Shown here piece by piece: positions 7,719 through 16,120 of a stretch of DNA of 16,684 bases. The stretch comes from Alkalibacterium indicireducens. Lineage in GTDB: Bacteria > Bacillota > Bacilli > Lactobacillales > Carnobacteriaceae_A. Location: NCBI RefSeq assembly GCF_039522005.1, contig NZ_BAAADA010000100.1:1-16684 (forward strand). The letters run 5' to 3'. Below the pieces are notes generated by a model. That model was not told where the DNA came from and made no database searches. It saw nothing but the letters and a program-made list of their open reading frames with translations. Numbering within the stretch: position 1 is the first letter of the stretch; each line of letters begins with the position of its first letter. A program made the position numbers and the translations under genes.

Positions 7719-8471
7719 ATGACTAAGAACTTAGTTTCAATCATAACTCCTGTCTATAATGCTGAAAAATATTTAGGTGAAACAATAAGCTCAGTATTAG
7801 CACAAACGTATAAAAATTTTGAATATATCTTAGTTGATGATTGCTCTACTGATGCTAGTGCAAAAATTATAAATAACTTTGCTCTGAAAGATAATCGCGT
7901 TAAGTATGTGAAATTAGAAAGAAACAGTGGAGCTGCTGTAGCGAGAAATACGGGTTTAGAAAAGGCACAAGGAGCTTTTATTGCTTTTATAGATAGTGAT
8001 GATAAATGGTATAATTCAAAATTAGAAAAACAAGTAAAATTTATGACAAAAAACACTCTGGGGTTTACTTATACTAAATTTGATTTGATAAACGAAGATG
8101 GGTCCTTAAAAAAAGCTGATGTACAATTGCCTAAAAAACTAAATTATACCGGGCTCTTAAAAAACACTGCCATTGCATGCAGTACAGTTATGATAGATAA
8201 ACGTATTATTGGTGAATTTAAAATGCCTCTTGTACGTAAAGGACAGGACACTGCGACGTGGCTAAAAATATTAAGGAGTCACGAATATGCTTACCTACTT
8301 GATGACGTTTTAAATCAATATAGAAGTGTACCATCCTCATTATCTAGTAATAGAATACAAGCATTAAAAAGAACATGGAATACCTATAGAAACTTAGAAA
8401 ATCTACCTTTGCATAAAGCTTTATATTATTTTGGTTTTTATGTGATGAATGCAGTATTAAGAAGAGTTTAG
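7719..8471 (+). CDS. GT2-family glycosyltransferase
   Basis: This is a short (250-residue) GT-A fold transferase expected to act on the lipid-linked intermediate in the cytoplasm. It shows LVSIITPVYNAEKYL (5-19), VDDCSTDAS (39-47), VARNTGL (74-80), and the metal-binding DSDD (92-95). KGQDTATWLKIL near 192 occupies the place of the ED base motif with Gln-Asp instead of Glu-Asp. The length fits the compact GT2 branch found beside initiating transferases in many capsule loci, where this enzyme often adds the second sugar. AAAGAGAGAAG before the ATG is a modest ribosome binding site. It stands 32 nt after the sugar transferase and 18 nt before the first GT4. Donor and linkage are unknown. Confidence 0.9.
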   Translation: MTKNLVSIITPVYNAEKYLGETISSVLAQTYKNFEYILVDDCSTDASAKIINNFALKDNRVKYVKLERNSGAAVARNTGLEKAQGAFIAFIDSDDKWYNSKLEKQVKFMTKNTLGFTYTKFDLINEDGSLKKADVQLPKKLNYTGLLKNTAIACSTVMIDKRIIGEFKMPLVRKGQDTATWLKILRSHEYAYLLDDVLNQYRSVPSSLSSNRIQALKRTWNTYRNLENLPLHKALYYFGFYVMNAVLRRV

Positions 8472-8474
8472 TTC

Positions 8475-8481
8475 GAAAGGA
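8475..8481 (+). promoter_or_regulatory. Ribosome binding site supporting a GTG start
   Basis: GAAAGGA lies 8 nt before the GTG at 8490. The protein then begins MKVLHINSNY, the normal first strand of a GT4 fold, so GTG is the likely start. Confidence 0.75.
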
Positions 8482-8489
8482 ATGATTTA

Positions 8490-9611
8490 GTGAAGGTTCT
8501 TCATATTAATTCTAATTATTTAACATCTAAATTACATGAAAGTTTACTGGAAAAACTGGAATCAAAAGATATCACTAATACAGTTTTTATGCCAATGAAG
8601 TTCGAAAAAAATGAAGAAATTAAATTTGACTCCAAATATAATGTATATAATCCGGTTGCATTTAAGCATATTGATCGATACTTTTTTATGTGGAAGCAAA
8701 GGAAAATACTTCATCAATTACTTCAGACTCTAAACCCTAAAGATTATCACATGACCCATGCACATACACTATTTACTGATGGGAATATTGCGTATCAATT
8801 AAAATTAAAATATAATGTTCCATACGTAGTCACAGTTAGAGGGTATACGGATTTAGATGGATTTTTTAAATTAAGATTAAATCTTAGGCGCAGAGGCAGA
8901 AAGATATTGGAGAATGCTAAACACATTATATTTCTTTCGGAAACTCAAAGGTTAGAACTACTAGAAAAATATATTAACAATACTCGCTTAAAAGAGTATA
9001 TTTTAAAAAACTCATCCATCATTCCAAACGGAATTGATGAATTTTGGTTTACTAATGAAGGGAATCAAAAAAGTTTAAATACAGATAGCAAGATTAACTT
9101 AATATCTGTAGGAGAAGTACAAAAGCGTAAGAATCAATTGACTACTATTAAAGTAGCAGAGCATTTGAAAAATGAATTTGACATGGATGTCACACTCACA
9201 CTTGTTGGAAAGTTTCGTGATAAAGAGTACGCTAAAGAACTTCAAAAGGACTACGCAATAAAGATAAACTTACATGAATTCGTTCCGATGGAGAATCTTA
9301 TAGATCTTTATAGGGATAATGATATATTTATATTACCTTCATATCAGGAGACTTTTGGATTAGTTTACCCTGAGGCTATGAGTCAAGGACTACCCATTAT
9401 TTACACTAAAGACCAAGGCTTTTATAGACAGTTTAAAGAAGGTCATGTCGGATATGGGGTTAACCCTACAGATGTTAGTGGTATTGCTGCTAAAGTAGTG
9501 AAAATAATGAAGGAATATGATGAACTATCCCATAATGCTTTGAAGGCATACAAAAAATTTGACTGGAATAATATTTCTAGAGAAATTAAATCTATTTACA
9601 AAAATATTTGA
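8490..9611 (+). CDS. GT4-family glycosyltransferase
   Basis: This is a 373-residue retaining glycosyltransferase with a GT-B fold. The N-terminal acceptor domain opens with MKVLHINSNYLTSKLHESLL and contains THAHTLFTDGN (89-99), a typical 'H.H....G' acceptor-side segment. The linker strand IIPNGID is at 177-183. The donor domain begins near LISVGEVQKRKNQ (204-216), and the family-defining E-x7-E motif is ETFGLVYPE (287-295), preceded by FILPSYQ. Length is normal. The start is GTG, supported by GAAAGGA 8 nt upstream. It follows the short GT2 by 18 nt and precedes another GT4 by 17 nt, so it is part of the same transcript. It would add one sugar to the cytoplasmic repeat unit; the donor cannot be predicted. 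Confidence 0.9.
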   Translation: MKVLHINSNYLTSKLHESLLEKLESKDITNTVFMPMKFEKNEEIKFDSKYNVYNPVAFKHIDRYFFMWKQRKILHQLLQTLNPKDYHMTHAHTLFTDGNIAYQLKLKYNVPYVVTVRGYTDLDGFFKLRLNLRRRGRKILENAKHIIFLSETQRLELLEKYINNTRLKEYILKNSSIIPNGIDEFWFTNEGNQKSLNTDSKINLISVGEVQKRKNQLTTIKVAEHLKNEFDMDVTLTLVGKFRDKEYAKELQKDYAIKINLHEFVPMENLIDLYRDNDIFILPSYQETFGLVYPEAMSQGLPIIYTKDQGFYRQFKEGHVGYGVNPTDVSGIAAKVVKIMKEYDELSHNALKAYKKFDWNNISREIKSIYKNI

Positions 9612-9614
9612 TAT

Positions 9615-9620
9615 AAGGAA
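9615..9620 (+). promoter_or_regulatory. Ribosome binding site supporting a GTG start
   Basis: AAGGAA lies 8 nt before the GTG at 9629, in the 17-nt gap after the previous gene. No ATG nearby is in frame with the conserved first strand VLHIMSGYGGG. Confidence 0.65.
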
Positions 9621-9628
9621 GATGACTA

Positions 9629-10789
9629 GTGAGACATACACATAAATGTCCTCGGGTACTGCATATAATGAGTGGATATGGCGGAGGAATTTCTGCTTTT
9701 ATAGCTAATAAAGCTCAAGCTTTTGCAGATCAAGATGTACCATTTGACGTCATCACATTTGATGATACTAGCTCTGATTTCGAACGATTGATTGAAGAGA
9801 CAGGTGGAAAAGTTTATAAAATAACTAATCCTAAAGAAAAAGGATCAAAATTTTTTTACAATGAAGTAAACAGTATAATGAATAAGTTGCCAGAAGACAC
9901 TTTAATTCATTCTCATGTTTATGGAATAAAAGCCATTCCTTTTTACCTTATAGCTAAAAAGAATAAACTACACCGGTTCGTTATTCATGCACATACTGCT
10001 GCTCCTCAATTAAAAAACAATTTCTTACAAGAGAAATTAAAAAAATGGGTCAATCGCTCGCTTTCAAAAGAGAAACTATCATGTGGTATAAAAGCTTCAA
10101 TTAATATCTTTGGGGAAAAAGAAGCTTTGAAAAACGACATTGTTCATATACCTAATAGCATTAATTATGAAGAGTTCAGTTATAAAAGAGATAGTAAGCA
10201 ACTAAAAAAAGACATTTTAGGTATTGATGATAACCGTTTAGTTATAGGTAGCATTGCAAGGTTTAGAGAATTAAAAAATCATAAATTTATGGTAGAAATA
10301 ATAAAAGATTTGAAAGAGTCAAATATAGATTTTGTATGGTTTTTTGCCGGAGAAGGATTGTTAAAAAACGAAATTGAACAACGTGTTAAAGATTTAAAAC
10401 TTGAAAAAAATGTTATTTTTTTAGGTTATAGAGATGATATACCGAATCTTTTTGAAATGATGGATATATTTGTATTACCATCATTGAATGAAGGACTACC
10501 AACAGTAGTAATAGAAGCTCAAGCTGCTTCTACTACTTCCTTACTATCAGATACTATAACTAAAGAATGTGATTTAGGTTTAGGGTTAGTAAACTACCTT
10601 TCCATACAGGATAAAAAGCAATGGGTAGAGAGCATAAAAAGTTTTAGACCTGTTAATATAGAAAGTAGTACTATTGAAAAAAGACTGATTGAAGGAAAGT
10701 TTACAAATGATACATCCGCAAGCCTATATAATAAATTTTTAAATAAGGAAGTAAAAAGATATATGATTAAGAGCCTGGAGAAAGAGTAA
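9629..10789 (+). CDS. GT4-family glycosyltransferase, EpsF-like
   Basis: This is a 386-residue GT-B fold retaining transferase. The acceptor domain begins with PRVLHIMSGYGGGISAFI (8-25), the glycine-rich opening characteristic of EpsF-type exopolysaccharide transferases, and carries LIHSHVYGIKAIPFYL (92-107) and VIHAHT (118-123). The donor domain starts at IGSIARFRELKNHKF (206-220), includes FAGEGLLKNEIE (239-250) and FLGYRDDIPNLF (264-275), and ends with the E-x7-E motif EGLPTVVIE (288-296). The start codon is GTG. The tail after residue 340 is polar and less conserved. It sits between another GT4 and the asparagine-synthetase-like gene in a continuous run of short gaps. The role is addition of one sugar to the lipid-linked unit; the specificity is unknown. 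Confidence 0.92.
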   Translation: MRHTHKCPRVLHIMSGYGGGISAFIANKAQAFADQDVPFDVITFDDTSSDFERLIEETGGKVYKITNPKEKGSKFFYNEVNSIMNKLPEDTLIHSHVYGIKAIPFYLIAKKNKLHRFVIHAHTAAPQLKNNFLQEKLKKWVNRSLSKEKLSCGIKASINIFGEKEALKNDIVHIPNSINYEEFSYKRDSKQLKKDILGIDDNRLVIGSIARFRELKNHKFMVEIIKDLKESNIDFVWFFAGEGLLKNEIEQRVKDLKLEKNVIFLGYRDDIPNLFEMMDIFVLPSLNEGLPTVVIEAQAASTTSLLSDTITKECDLGLGLVNYLSIQDKKQWVESIKSFRPVNIESSTIEKRLIEGKFTNDTSASLYNKFLNKEVKRYMIKSLEKE

Positions 10790-10815
10790 ATGACATGGAT
10801 AAAAGGAGAAACTAA

Positions 10816-12234
10816 ATGGATAAGCTATATTTAATGTCTAAAAAAAAAAATAATAGTTTTAAGAATATTTTAAAGACGAATGACATTTATCTACATTACA
10901 ATGATTTGCAAGTCTCACATTTCTTTAACGGTGATTCAAAAATTATTATATTAGGTCATGCAGTACATTGTAAAAATGTAGACTTAGATTTAATCGATAT
11001 TTGTAAAGAAATGTCTGAAATGAATACTCTCTCCGAAGTAATTGAATACAGTGATTATTTAGTAGGAAGATATATAATAATTAGGAGTTATGAAAATTCT
11101 ACGCAGATCCTACCAGACGCAACGTGTACCATTCCGGTAAACTTCTATTCCGATGAACAAGATTTATATATTTCGTCTACTACTCATTTAATTGGAAAAT
11201 TGACTAATACACTTTTGTCTGAAGAATCTCTAGAAATAAAAAGTAAGGCGGAAGAGCAACACCCTCTTCCTTATAATATAACGATGTACAATAATGTTAA
11301 GACATTGATTCCAAACCATTTATTAAATGTAAATAAAATGGAGATGTTTAGATATTATCCAAATGAAAAGCAGTCTGAAAAAAGTTTTGATTTTGTTCTA
11401 GATGAAACAATAAATGTAATGGACAATCTAACTGAAAGATTTGTGAAAGAGTACAAATTTTCCTTACCTATCACATCGGGTTTAGATAGTAGATTGTTGC
11501 TAGCCTTAATGAAAGACCATATGTCTGATATACCGTTATATACTTTTTATGATAAAGGCGATGAAGAGAACTGGGACTTAGTAGTACCAAAACAAATGTC
11601 AGAAAAATTAAATTTAGAACACCATGCTATTGAACGTATCCCAATTGAAAAGACCGCTTTAAGTAAACTGACAAAAATTTTAGATCATCAGCAGAATGAA
11701 AGAATTCTCGAAAATGGATTTTCATTATCCGAATCCTCTCTATCACATAGGCACTTCTTAGCAGGTGATATAATTCCAATTGTGAAAAGTAACTTTGGGA
11801 AAAATTATTCAGAAAAATTGGCGACATTATTTTATTTAAACACTAAAACACATAATTATTCTAAGAATAACAAAAAGCATATAAAAAAGTGGATAAAAGA
11901 TGCTGAAAATGATTATAATGTGTCTAAATTTGATTTATTTTTCTGGGAGTATAGATTTGGACGTTGGCTGCCTAAAAATGCTAATAATTATGACGTATTT
12001 TCAAATCCATTTTATATCTTTAATTGCCGTTATCTAATTAAATTATGGATAAGTATTTCTAGAGAGGAGCGAACTAGTCGTTCTTTTCATAAAGAGATTA
12101 TTGAAAAAAAATGGCCGGAACTACTTGAATTTCCGTTCAATCCTGGTAACAAACTGGGCAGAATTTTTAGTAAAAATCAATATAGTTATTACGTAGCCAG
12201 CTTAGCAAAGTATAATATCAATCGATTTAGATAG
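10816..12234 (+). CDS. Asparagine-synthetase-like protein (ATP-dependent amide or amine ligase)
   Basis: This is a 472-residue two-domain protein of the asparagine synthase-related family. The N-terminal domain keeps the class II glutamine amidotransferase outline: LVGRYIIIRS (82-91), LPDATCTIPVNFYS (99-112), YISSTTHLIG (118-127) and the linker LIPNHLLNV (164-172). It lacks the N-terminal catalytic Cys2, since it begins MDKLYLMSK, so glutamine hydrolysis is unlikely. The C-terminal domain has the ATP-pyrophosphatase loop PITSGLDSR (218-226), then LYTFYDKGDEENWDL and EHHAIE (268-273), and a late FFWEYRFGRW (375-384). The ATP site therefore looks intact, and the protein probably adenylates a carboxylate and couples it to ammonia or an amine. 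AAAAGGAGA precedes the ATG. Lying inside an EPS transcript, it may amidate or decorate a uronic or carboxylated sugar. WbpG-like proteins and lasso-peptide cyclases are relatives with other substrates. The substrate here is inference only. Confidence 0.82.
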   Translation: MDKLYLMSKKKNNSFKNILKTNDIYLHYNDLQVSHFFNGDSKIIILGHAVHCKNVDLDLIDICKEMSEMNTLSEVIEYSDYLVGRYIIIRSYENSTQILPDATCTIPVNFYSDEQDLYISSTTHLIGKLTNTLLSEESLEIKSKAEEQHPLPYNITMYNNVKTLIPNHLLNVNKMEMFRYYPNEKQSEKSFDFVLDETINVMDNLTERFVKEYKFSLPITSGLDSRLLLALMKDHMSDIPLYTFYDKGDEENWDLVVPKQMSEKLNLEHHAIERIPIEKTALSKLTKILDHQQNERILENGFSLSESSLSHRHFLAGDIIPIVKSNFGKNYSEKLATLFYLNTKTHNYSKNNKKHIKKWIKDAENDYNVSKFDLFFWEYRFGRWLPKNANNYDVFSNPFYIFNCRYLIKLWISISREERTSRSFHKEIIEKKWPELLEFPFNPGNKLGRIFSKNQYSYYVASLAKYNINRFR

Positions 12235-12258
12235 TAGAATTAATTACCGTTTTAATCT

Positions 12259-12266
12259 AAGGGAGA
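12259..12266 (+). promoter_or_regulatory. Ribosome binding site supporting a TTG start
   Basis: AAGGGAGA lies 8 nt before the TTG at 12275. The protein then begins at the first amphipathic helix of a flippase, FKNILRVTIANIANFGSSF, as expected for the family. Confidence 0.72.
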
Positions 12267-12274
12267 TTATAATA

Positions 12275-13627
12275 TTGTTTAAAAATATTTTAAGAGTGAC
12301 TATAGCTAATATAGCTAATTTTGGAAGTAGTTTTATCGTAGGATTTATATTGCCTGCGGTGTTATCTGTGGCTGCTTATGGTCACTACAAAGAATATACC
12401 CTCTATTTAAGCTTTGTTTATTTGTTTAATCTAGGATTTAATGATGGAATATACATTAAATATGGAGGGGTAGATGCGGACAAAGTTAATAGGGAAGAAG
12501 TGCATTCTGAGCATAATTTTATCAGGGTGTTTCAGATTATAATCTTTTTACCAATGATTATATATGGACTGATCATGCAAGATTATATTATTGCATTTTT
12601 TGCCTGTTCAACACTGTTTATTACTATAAAAACCTATCATCAAAACTTTTCCCAAGCAGTCGGGAATTTCAAAGTGTTTGCGAATGGAAATATTTATAAA
12701 AGTATATTTTATGTAGGCTTCCTCTTGTTTGGAATATTTGTATTAAGATCTGAAAACTATCTCGTCTACATATTCATGAGCGTCTTGAGTTTCCTTCTTG
12801 TGTTGTTATATTATGAGTACGTATTTTATAAAGAATATGGATTTAGTTCAACTTGGAATTTCAAAAATAAATTTTCAATATTTAAAGTAGGCTTTTTCAT
12901 CTTAATTGCTAACATGTCTCTAACTTTTGTTGGAAATGTTGGGAGTTTGGTGGTTAATTTTGGTTTTAGCATTGAAGAGTTCGCTCAGTATTCCTTTCAA
13001 AGTTCAATTTTAAATGTAATTTTACTCATAGTTAATGCTGTCGGAATGGTCTTTTATAATATAATTTCCAAAAAAGAAGATAGAGATATGTTACGCTTGA
13101 CAAAGCGTATTTCTATTTTTTTAGGTGTGTTTGGAGGACTAGGTTTCTTTGTATTTAAAGGAATAATAGAATTCTTTCTGACTGACTATATAGACTCTTT
13201 ATCATTATTATCAGTGACATTTATAGCGATTCCTTATATTATGGTATCTAAAATATTGATTGCCAATCTATATAGATCTCGACGAAGCGAAATGAAATAT
13301 TTTAAAGACAGTCTCATCTTTGCTGCATCCTCATTTGCTCTAGTTGGACTAGTCTATCTGATCACTCAAAATTTATTAGCTATAGCATTTGCCACTACTT
13401 TTTGTTACATTTTTTGGTTTATCTATGCGACTAGGGTAGAATATAGTTACTTAAAAAGTTCTAATAAAGAACTACTTTTATTAGCAAGTCATTTAATTGT
13501 GTTTTATATTACTGCAACATCATTTAATATACTATTAGGATTTTTAATTTACTTTGTATATATTGTTTTGGTATCCTTAGCTTTTAATAAAGAATTAAAA
13601 GATTTAATCAAATTTGCGAAAAAATAA
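12275..13627 (+). CDS. Wzx-type polysaccharide flippase (second of two)
   Basis: This is a 450-residue polytopic membrane protein with about twelve to fourteen hydrophobic segments, assigned to the polysaccharide flippase/MATE-like family. The N-terminal helix FKNILRVTIANIANFGSSF followed by ILPAVLSVAAYGHYKEYTLY mirrors the 'L.P..yG.y......' opening of flippases. The sequence is distant from the flippase at 1441, and I see no extended identity between them, so this is not a recent duplication. Its start is TTG, with AAGGGAGA 8 nt upstream. It lies 40 nt after the asparagine-synthetase-like gene and 14 nt before the Wzz-like gene. It is the natural transporter for units begun by the sugar transferase at 6295. 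Some O-antigen exporters of this type also look like PST-family proteins; the substrate is unknown. Confidence 0.82.
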   Translation: MFKNILRVTIANIANFGSSFIVGFILPAVLSVAAYGHYKEYTLYLSFVYLFNLGFNDGIYIKYGGVDADKVNREEVHSEHNFIRVFQIIIFLPMIIYGLIMQDYIIAFFACSTLFITIKTYHQNFSQAVGNFKVFANGNIYKSIFYVGFLLFGIFVLRSENYLVYIFMSVLSFLLVLLYYEYVFYKEYGFSSTWNFKNKFSIFKVGFFILIANMSLTFVGNVGSLVVNFGFSIEEFAQYSFQSSILNVILLIVNAVGMVFYNIISKKEDRDMLRLTKRISIFLGVFGGLGFFVFKGIIEFFLTDYIDSLSLLSVTFIAIPYIMVSKILIANLYRSRRSEMKYFKDSLIFAASSFALVGLVYLITQNLLAIAFATTFCYIFWFIYATRVEYSYLKSSNKELLLLASHLIVFYITATSFNILLGFLIYFVYIVLVSLAFNKELKDLIKFAKK

Positions 13628-13641
13628 TAGAGGAGTAAATA

Positions 13642-14655
13642 ATGGACATTAAAACATTTATCTTAGAATTATGGGATTTAATAAAAAAAGAAAAATGGTT
13701 AATCACATTAATCACAGTCATCATTTCAGTTTTGTCTGTAGCAGTATTGTTTATTATGGAATCTGATTTTCAGAGTACAGAAGAAGGTAATGAAGATGAA
13801 GTAATTACTACTCCTGCAAGGTTTGATATTTATTTAGAGCAAGAATTACAAGGTGCTTTCACCAATTCTTATCTTCTTGAAATTATGTTGACTCAAGAAG
13901 AAGTTATCCGTGAAATTGAAAATATGACACAAGTAGATATCGTAACAGTTTTAGAAGAATTTGCTGAAGAAAATGATACAATATATACTCCTGAGGACCC
14001 CATTAACATCGAAAGAAATACTTCAAGCAATTTAATGGAGATCACTGTTAACATAGGATCAGATGAAGAAAATCTAGCAGTAGCTGATGCTTACACAGAG
14101 TGGTTAGGAGACAATGAAGTAGAGTTTTTTAGTAATAAAGATGTCTATATACTTTCATACCCAGCTTTCATTGAAGAGGATGACTTATCTTTGACTGTTG
14201 GTCAAATATCTATGCGAAATGTTATAATTCAAGCAATTATGAGCATAGTCATTGGATTTGGTATTGGGATATTTTTAGCTGTATTAAAAGTCTTGCTAAG
14301 CAATAAAATTCATTACGGATTTACCTATGGATGGGCAAGCGACGAAATTTATATGAAAGAAGATAGCGGGGCTTCAATTGATAAAGTTGCATTTGATATT
14401 CTAAACAGCGACTTTGATTCTCTGGTGGTATTGTCGGAAAATGATTTAGATCAGACTTTAAAGGATAAAATAGTAGAATACGATTCAAAAAATGTAAAAA
14501 TTGCAAAACAAATTTCAGAGTTACCTATTAGTGAACAGTACAATGAATTTGTGTTTTTAGTTAAGAGAAATGAAACGACTAAAGATTGGTATCATTCCCA
14601 AAGAAAAGACTTGAAATTGTATCCTAATGTTAGGGTGAAAATCGTTGAGATATAA
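13642..14655 (+). CDS. Wzz/CpsC-like polysaccharide co-polymerase with an unusual cytoplasmic extension
   Basis: This 337-residue protein has the topology of a chain-length determinant. A short cytoplasmic N-terminus is followed by a first membrane helix (about 18-38), an acidic extracellular domain (about 40-190) and a second membrane helix (about 193-218). Gram-positive members such as CpsC or EpsA usually end soon after the second helix, with the BY-kinase as a separate protein. Here about 118 cytoplasmic residues follow. They alternate strand- and helix-like segments: KVAFDILNSDFDSLVVLSEN (248-267), NVKIAKQI (284-291), EFVFLVKRNETTKDWYHSQR (302-321) and NVRVKIVEI (329-337). The pattern resembles the Rossmann-like fold of BY-kinases but has no Walker A lysine and no tyrosine cluster. 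AGGAG is 6 nt before the ATG. It probably sets polymer length with one of the two polymerases. The Wzz role is likely; the origin of the extension is inference. Confidence 0.74.
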   Translation: MDIKTFILELWDLIKKEKWLITLITVIISVLSVAVLFIMESDFQSTEEGNEDEVITTPARFDIYLEQELQGAFTNSYLLEIMLTQEEVIREIENMTQVDIVTVLEEFAEENDTIYTPEDPINIERNTSSNLMEITVNIGSDEENLAVADAYTEWLGDNEVEFFSNKDVYILSYPAFIEEDDLSLTVGQISMRNVIIQAIMSIVIGFGIGIFLAVLKVLLSNKIHYGFTYGWASDEIYMKEDSGASIDKVAFDILNSDFDSLVVLSENDLDQTLKDKIVEYDSKNVKIAKQISELPISEQYNEFVFLVKRNETTKDWYHSQRKDLKLYPNVRVKIVEI

Positions 14656-14678
14656 CGATATGTTGACTGAGGTGTCGT

Positions 14679-16010
14679 ATGAAAAAATTAACTTACTTGC
14701 TAGTAGCATCCGTTTTTTTAGGTGCACATATTTTAGCAATTGATATAGGTATTGCGAAGGTTTCAATGTACCGGATTATGTTATTCACTATATTTGGGTT
14801 AGGGACACTTCTAATGTTCCAAAATCATTCTATACTTGAAAGTACGTTTCAAAGGCAAAGACTTCAGTACCGTTTTATATATCTATTTTGGCTATTTTCA
14901 GCTGTCATCTCGATATTATGGGTTAGCGATATTTCGAGGTGGGTAAACGGTATATTCTTCGTAGGTTGTGGAGTGTTCTCAATCTTCATTATAAGTTCAT
15001 TTGCTAAAACCGAGAGTGACATTAAACGGTTGTTTCTGATAGTTTTCTTAATGATAGTGTTGCACCAACTTATTGGAATTTATGAAATTGCGACCAATCA
15101 TTATATGTGGGCAAGGTTAAGTAGCAATCGAGCAGCTCAGTTTGCATCTAGCTGGAGAAGAAGATTACCTTATTCGACTTTTGCCAATATTAATGACTAT
15201 TCTACAGTCATTTTTGCCATTATACCTTTCTCTTGTATATTCTTTAAGCTTTCCAAAAGTAATTGGCTTAAACTCACAAGCATATTTTCAATTTTAGCAA
15301 CCATACTCTTATTATATCGAACAGGTTCTAGAGGTAATCAATTAGCTTTCATTGTATTTATACTTACAATTGTTTGTTTAAAAGTATTAAATCGAAGGGT
15401 AATCACTTACTTAGTTTATGCTACTTTAACACTAAGTTCAGTAGGAATTATTGTCTTTTTTGCTTTTTCGTCTGTTCGTCAAGCCATATATGGCGAGCTG
15501 CAAGCTTTTATCAGCCACGGAGGATCGAATCTCTATAGAATAAATATGATAATAAATGGATTTATTTATGTTATAAAACATTTTGGTCTCGGAGTAGGTG
15601 CTGGTAATGTCGAGCATTGGTTAACACATTATCCTGTACTTGAAGTAGATGCACCGAATATTCACAATTGGTTTATGGATATTTTGACAGGGTACGGGTT
15701 AATTACATTTATATTATATATCATCATGTATATTTATATTCTCAGACAATTATATGTATCTCATAAATACAGTAAGAATCCTTTTGTAAAAACTGCTTCA
15801 TTATATTTATTTGCCTATGTAGTGAGTTTCATATTCTCATCTCTATCGTCTGCATCAAATATAATTATAGAATGGCAATGGGTTTATTGGGGTGTCATTA
15901 TAGCTTATGTGCAGTATACAGAGACAGCTGAGAGTAATATAATATCAGAGAAATGTATGAATCAGGATAGTACAAAAATCCCAAATAAAACAATTCACTC
16001 TTTGTACTAA
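14679..16010 (+). CDS. Wzy/O-antigen ligase family polymerase, TuaE-like (second of two)
   Basis: This is a 443-residue membrane protein with about ten to twelve hydrophobic segments, of the O-antigen polymerase/ligase superfamily. Landmarks are STFANINDYSTVIF (166-179), which has the 'N.ND' turn of TuaE-like proteins, LLYRTGSRGNQLAF (211-224) with the 'TGSRG' motif of the Wzy_C family, GLGVGAGNVEHW (303-314), and IHNWFMDILTGYG (328-340), the conserved His-Asn-Trp segment of the large outer loop. These give better support than for the polymerase at 5082. GAGGTG lies 4 nt before the ATG. It is the last gene of the unit, and no convincing terminator follows before the IS21 remnant. It probably polymerises the repeat units; attachment of the polymer to a wall or lipid acceptor is the alternative. 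The polar tail after residue 420 shows nothing recognisable. Confidence 0.84.
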   Translation: MKKLTYLLVASVFLGAHILAIDIGIAKVSMYRIMLFTIFGLGTLLMFQNHSILESTFQRQRLQYRFIYLFWLFSAVISILWVSDISRWVNGIFFVGCGVFSIFIISSFAKTESDIKRLFLIVFLMIVLHQLIGIYEIATNHYMWARLSSNRAAQFASSWRRRLPYSTFANINDYSTVIFAIIPFSCIFFKLSKSNWLKLTSIFSILATILLLYRTGSRGNQLAFIVFILTIVCLKVLNRRVITYLVYATLTLSSVGIIVFFAFSSVRQAIYGELQAFISHGGSNLYRINMIINGFIYVIKHFGLGVGAGNVEHWLTHYPVLEVDAPNIHNWFMDILTGYGLITFILYIIMYIYILRQLYVSHKYSKNPFVKTASLYLFAYVVSFIFSSLSSASNIIIEWQWVYWGVIIAYVQYTETAESNIISEKCMNQDSTKIPNKTIHSLY

Positions 16011-16057
16011 TACAATAGACCTTTTGTAAGGTGTCAACCCTGTGTCAAGGGCAGTAT

Positions 16058-16078
16058 AAAATTGTAGTTTTGTGACAG
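16058..16078. repeat. IS21 terminal-region repeat, copy 1
   Basis: A 21-bp unit of the form AAAATTGTAG...GTGACAG. It is followed after 3 nt by a second, imperfect copy at 16082-16102. Paired repeats just inside the terminus are typical of IS21-family ends. Confidence 0.68.
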
Positions 16079-16081
16079 AAT

Positions 16082-16102
16082 AAAAATGTAAGTTTTGGAC
16101 AG
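16082..16102. repeat. IS21 terminal-region repeat, copy 2
   Basis: A 21-bp unit AAAAATGTAAG...GGACAG, starting 24 bp after the start of copy 1 and sharing its A-rich start, GTTTTG core and GACAG end. Confidence 0.68.
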
Positions 16103-16120
16103 TCTAGTTTAGCTCTTTAT

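Noticed and set aside
12275..13627. Recent duplication of the flippase at 1441
   Set aside because: The two proteins share topology but I see no extended stretch of identity, so they are distant family members.
16019..16032. ACCTT/AAGGT hairpin as terminator of the EPS operon
   Set aside because: Only a 5-bp stem with no T run after it; not enough to call a terminator.
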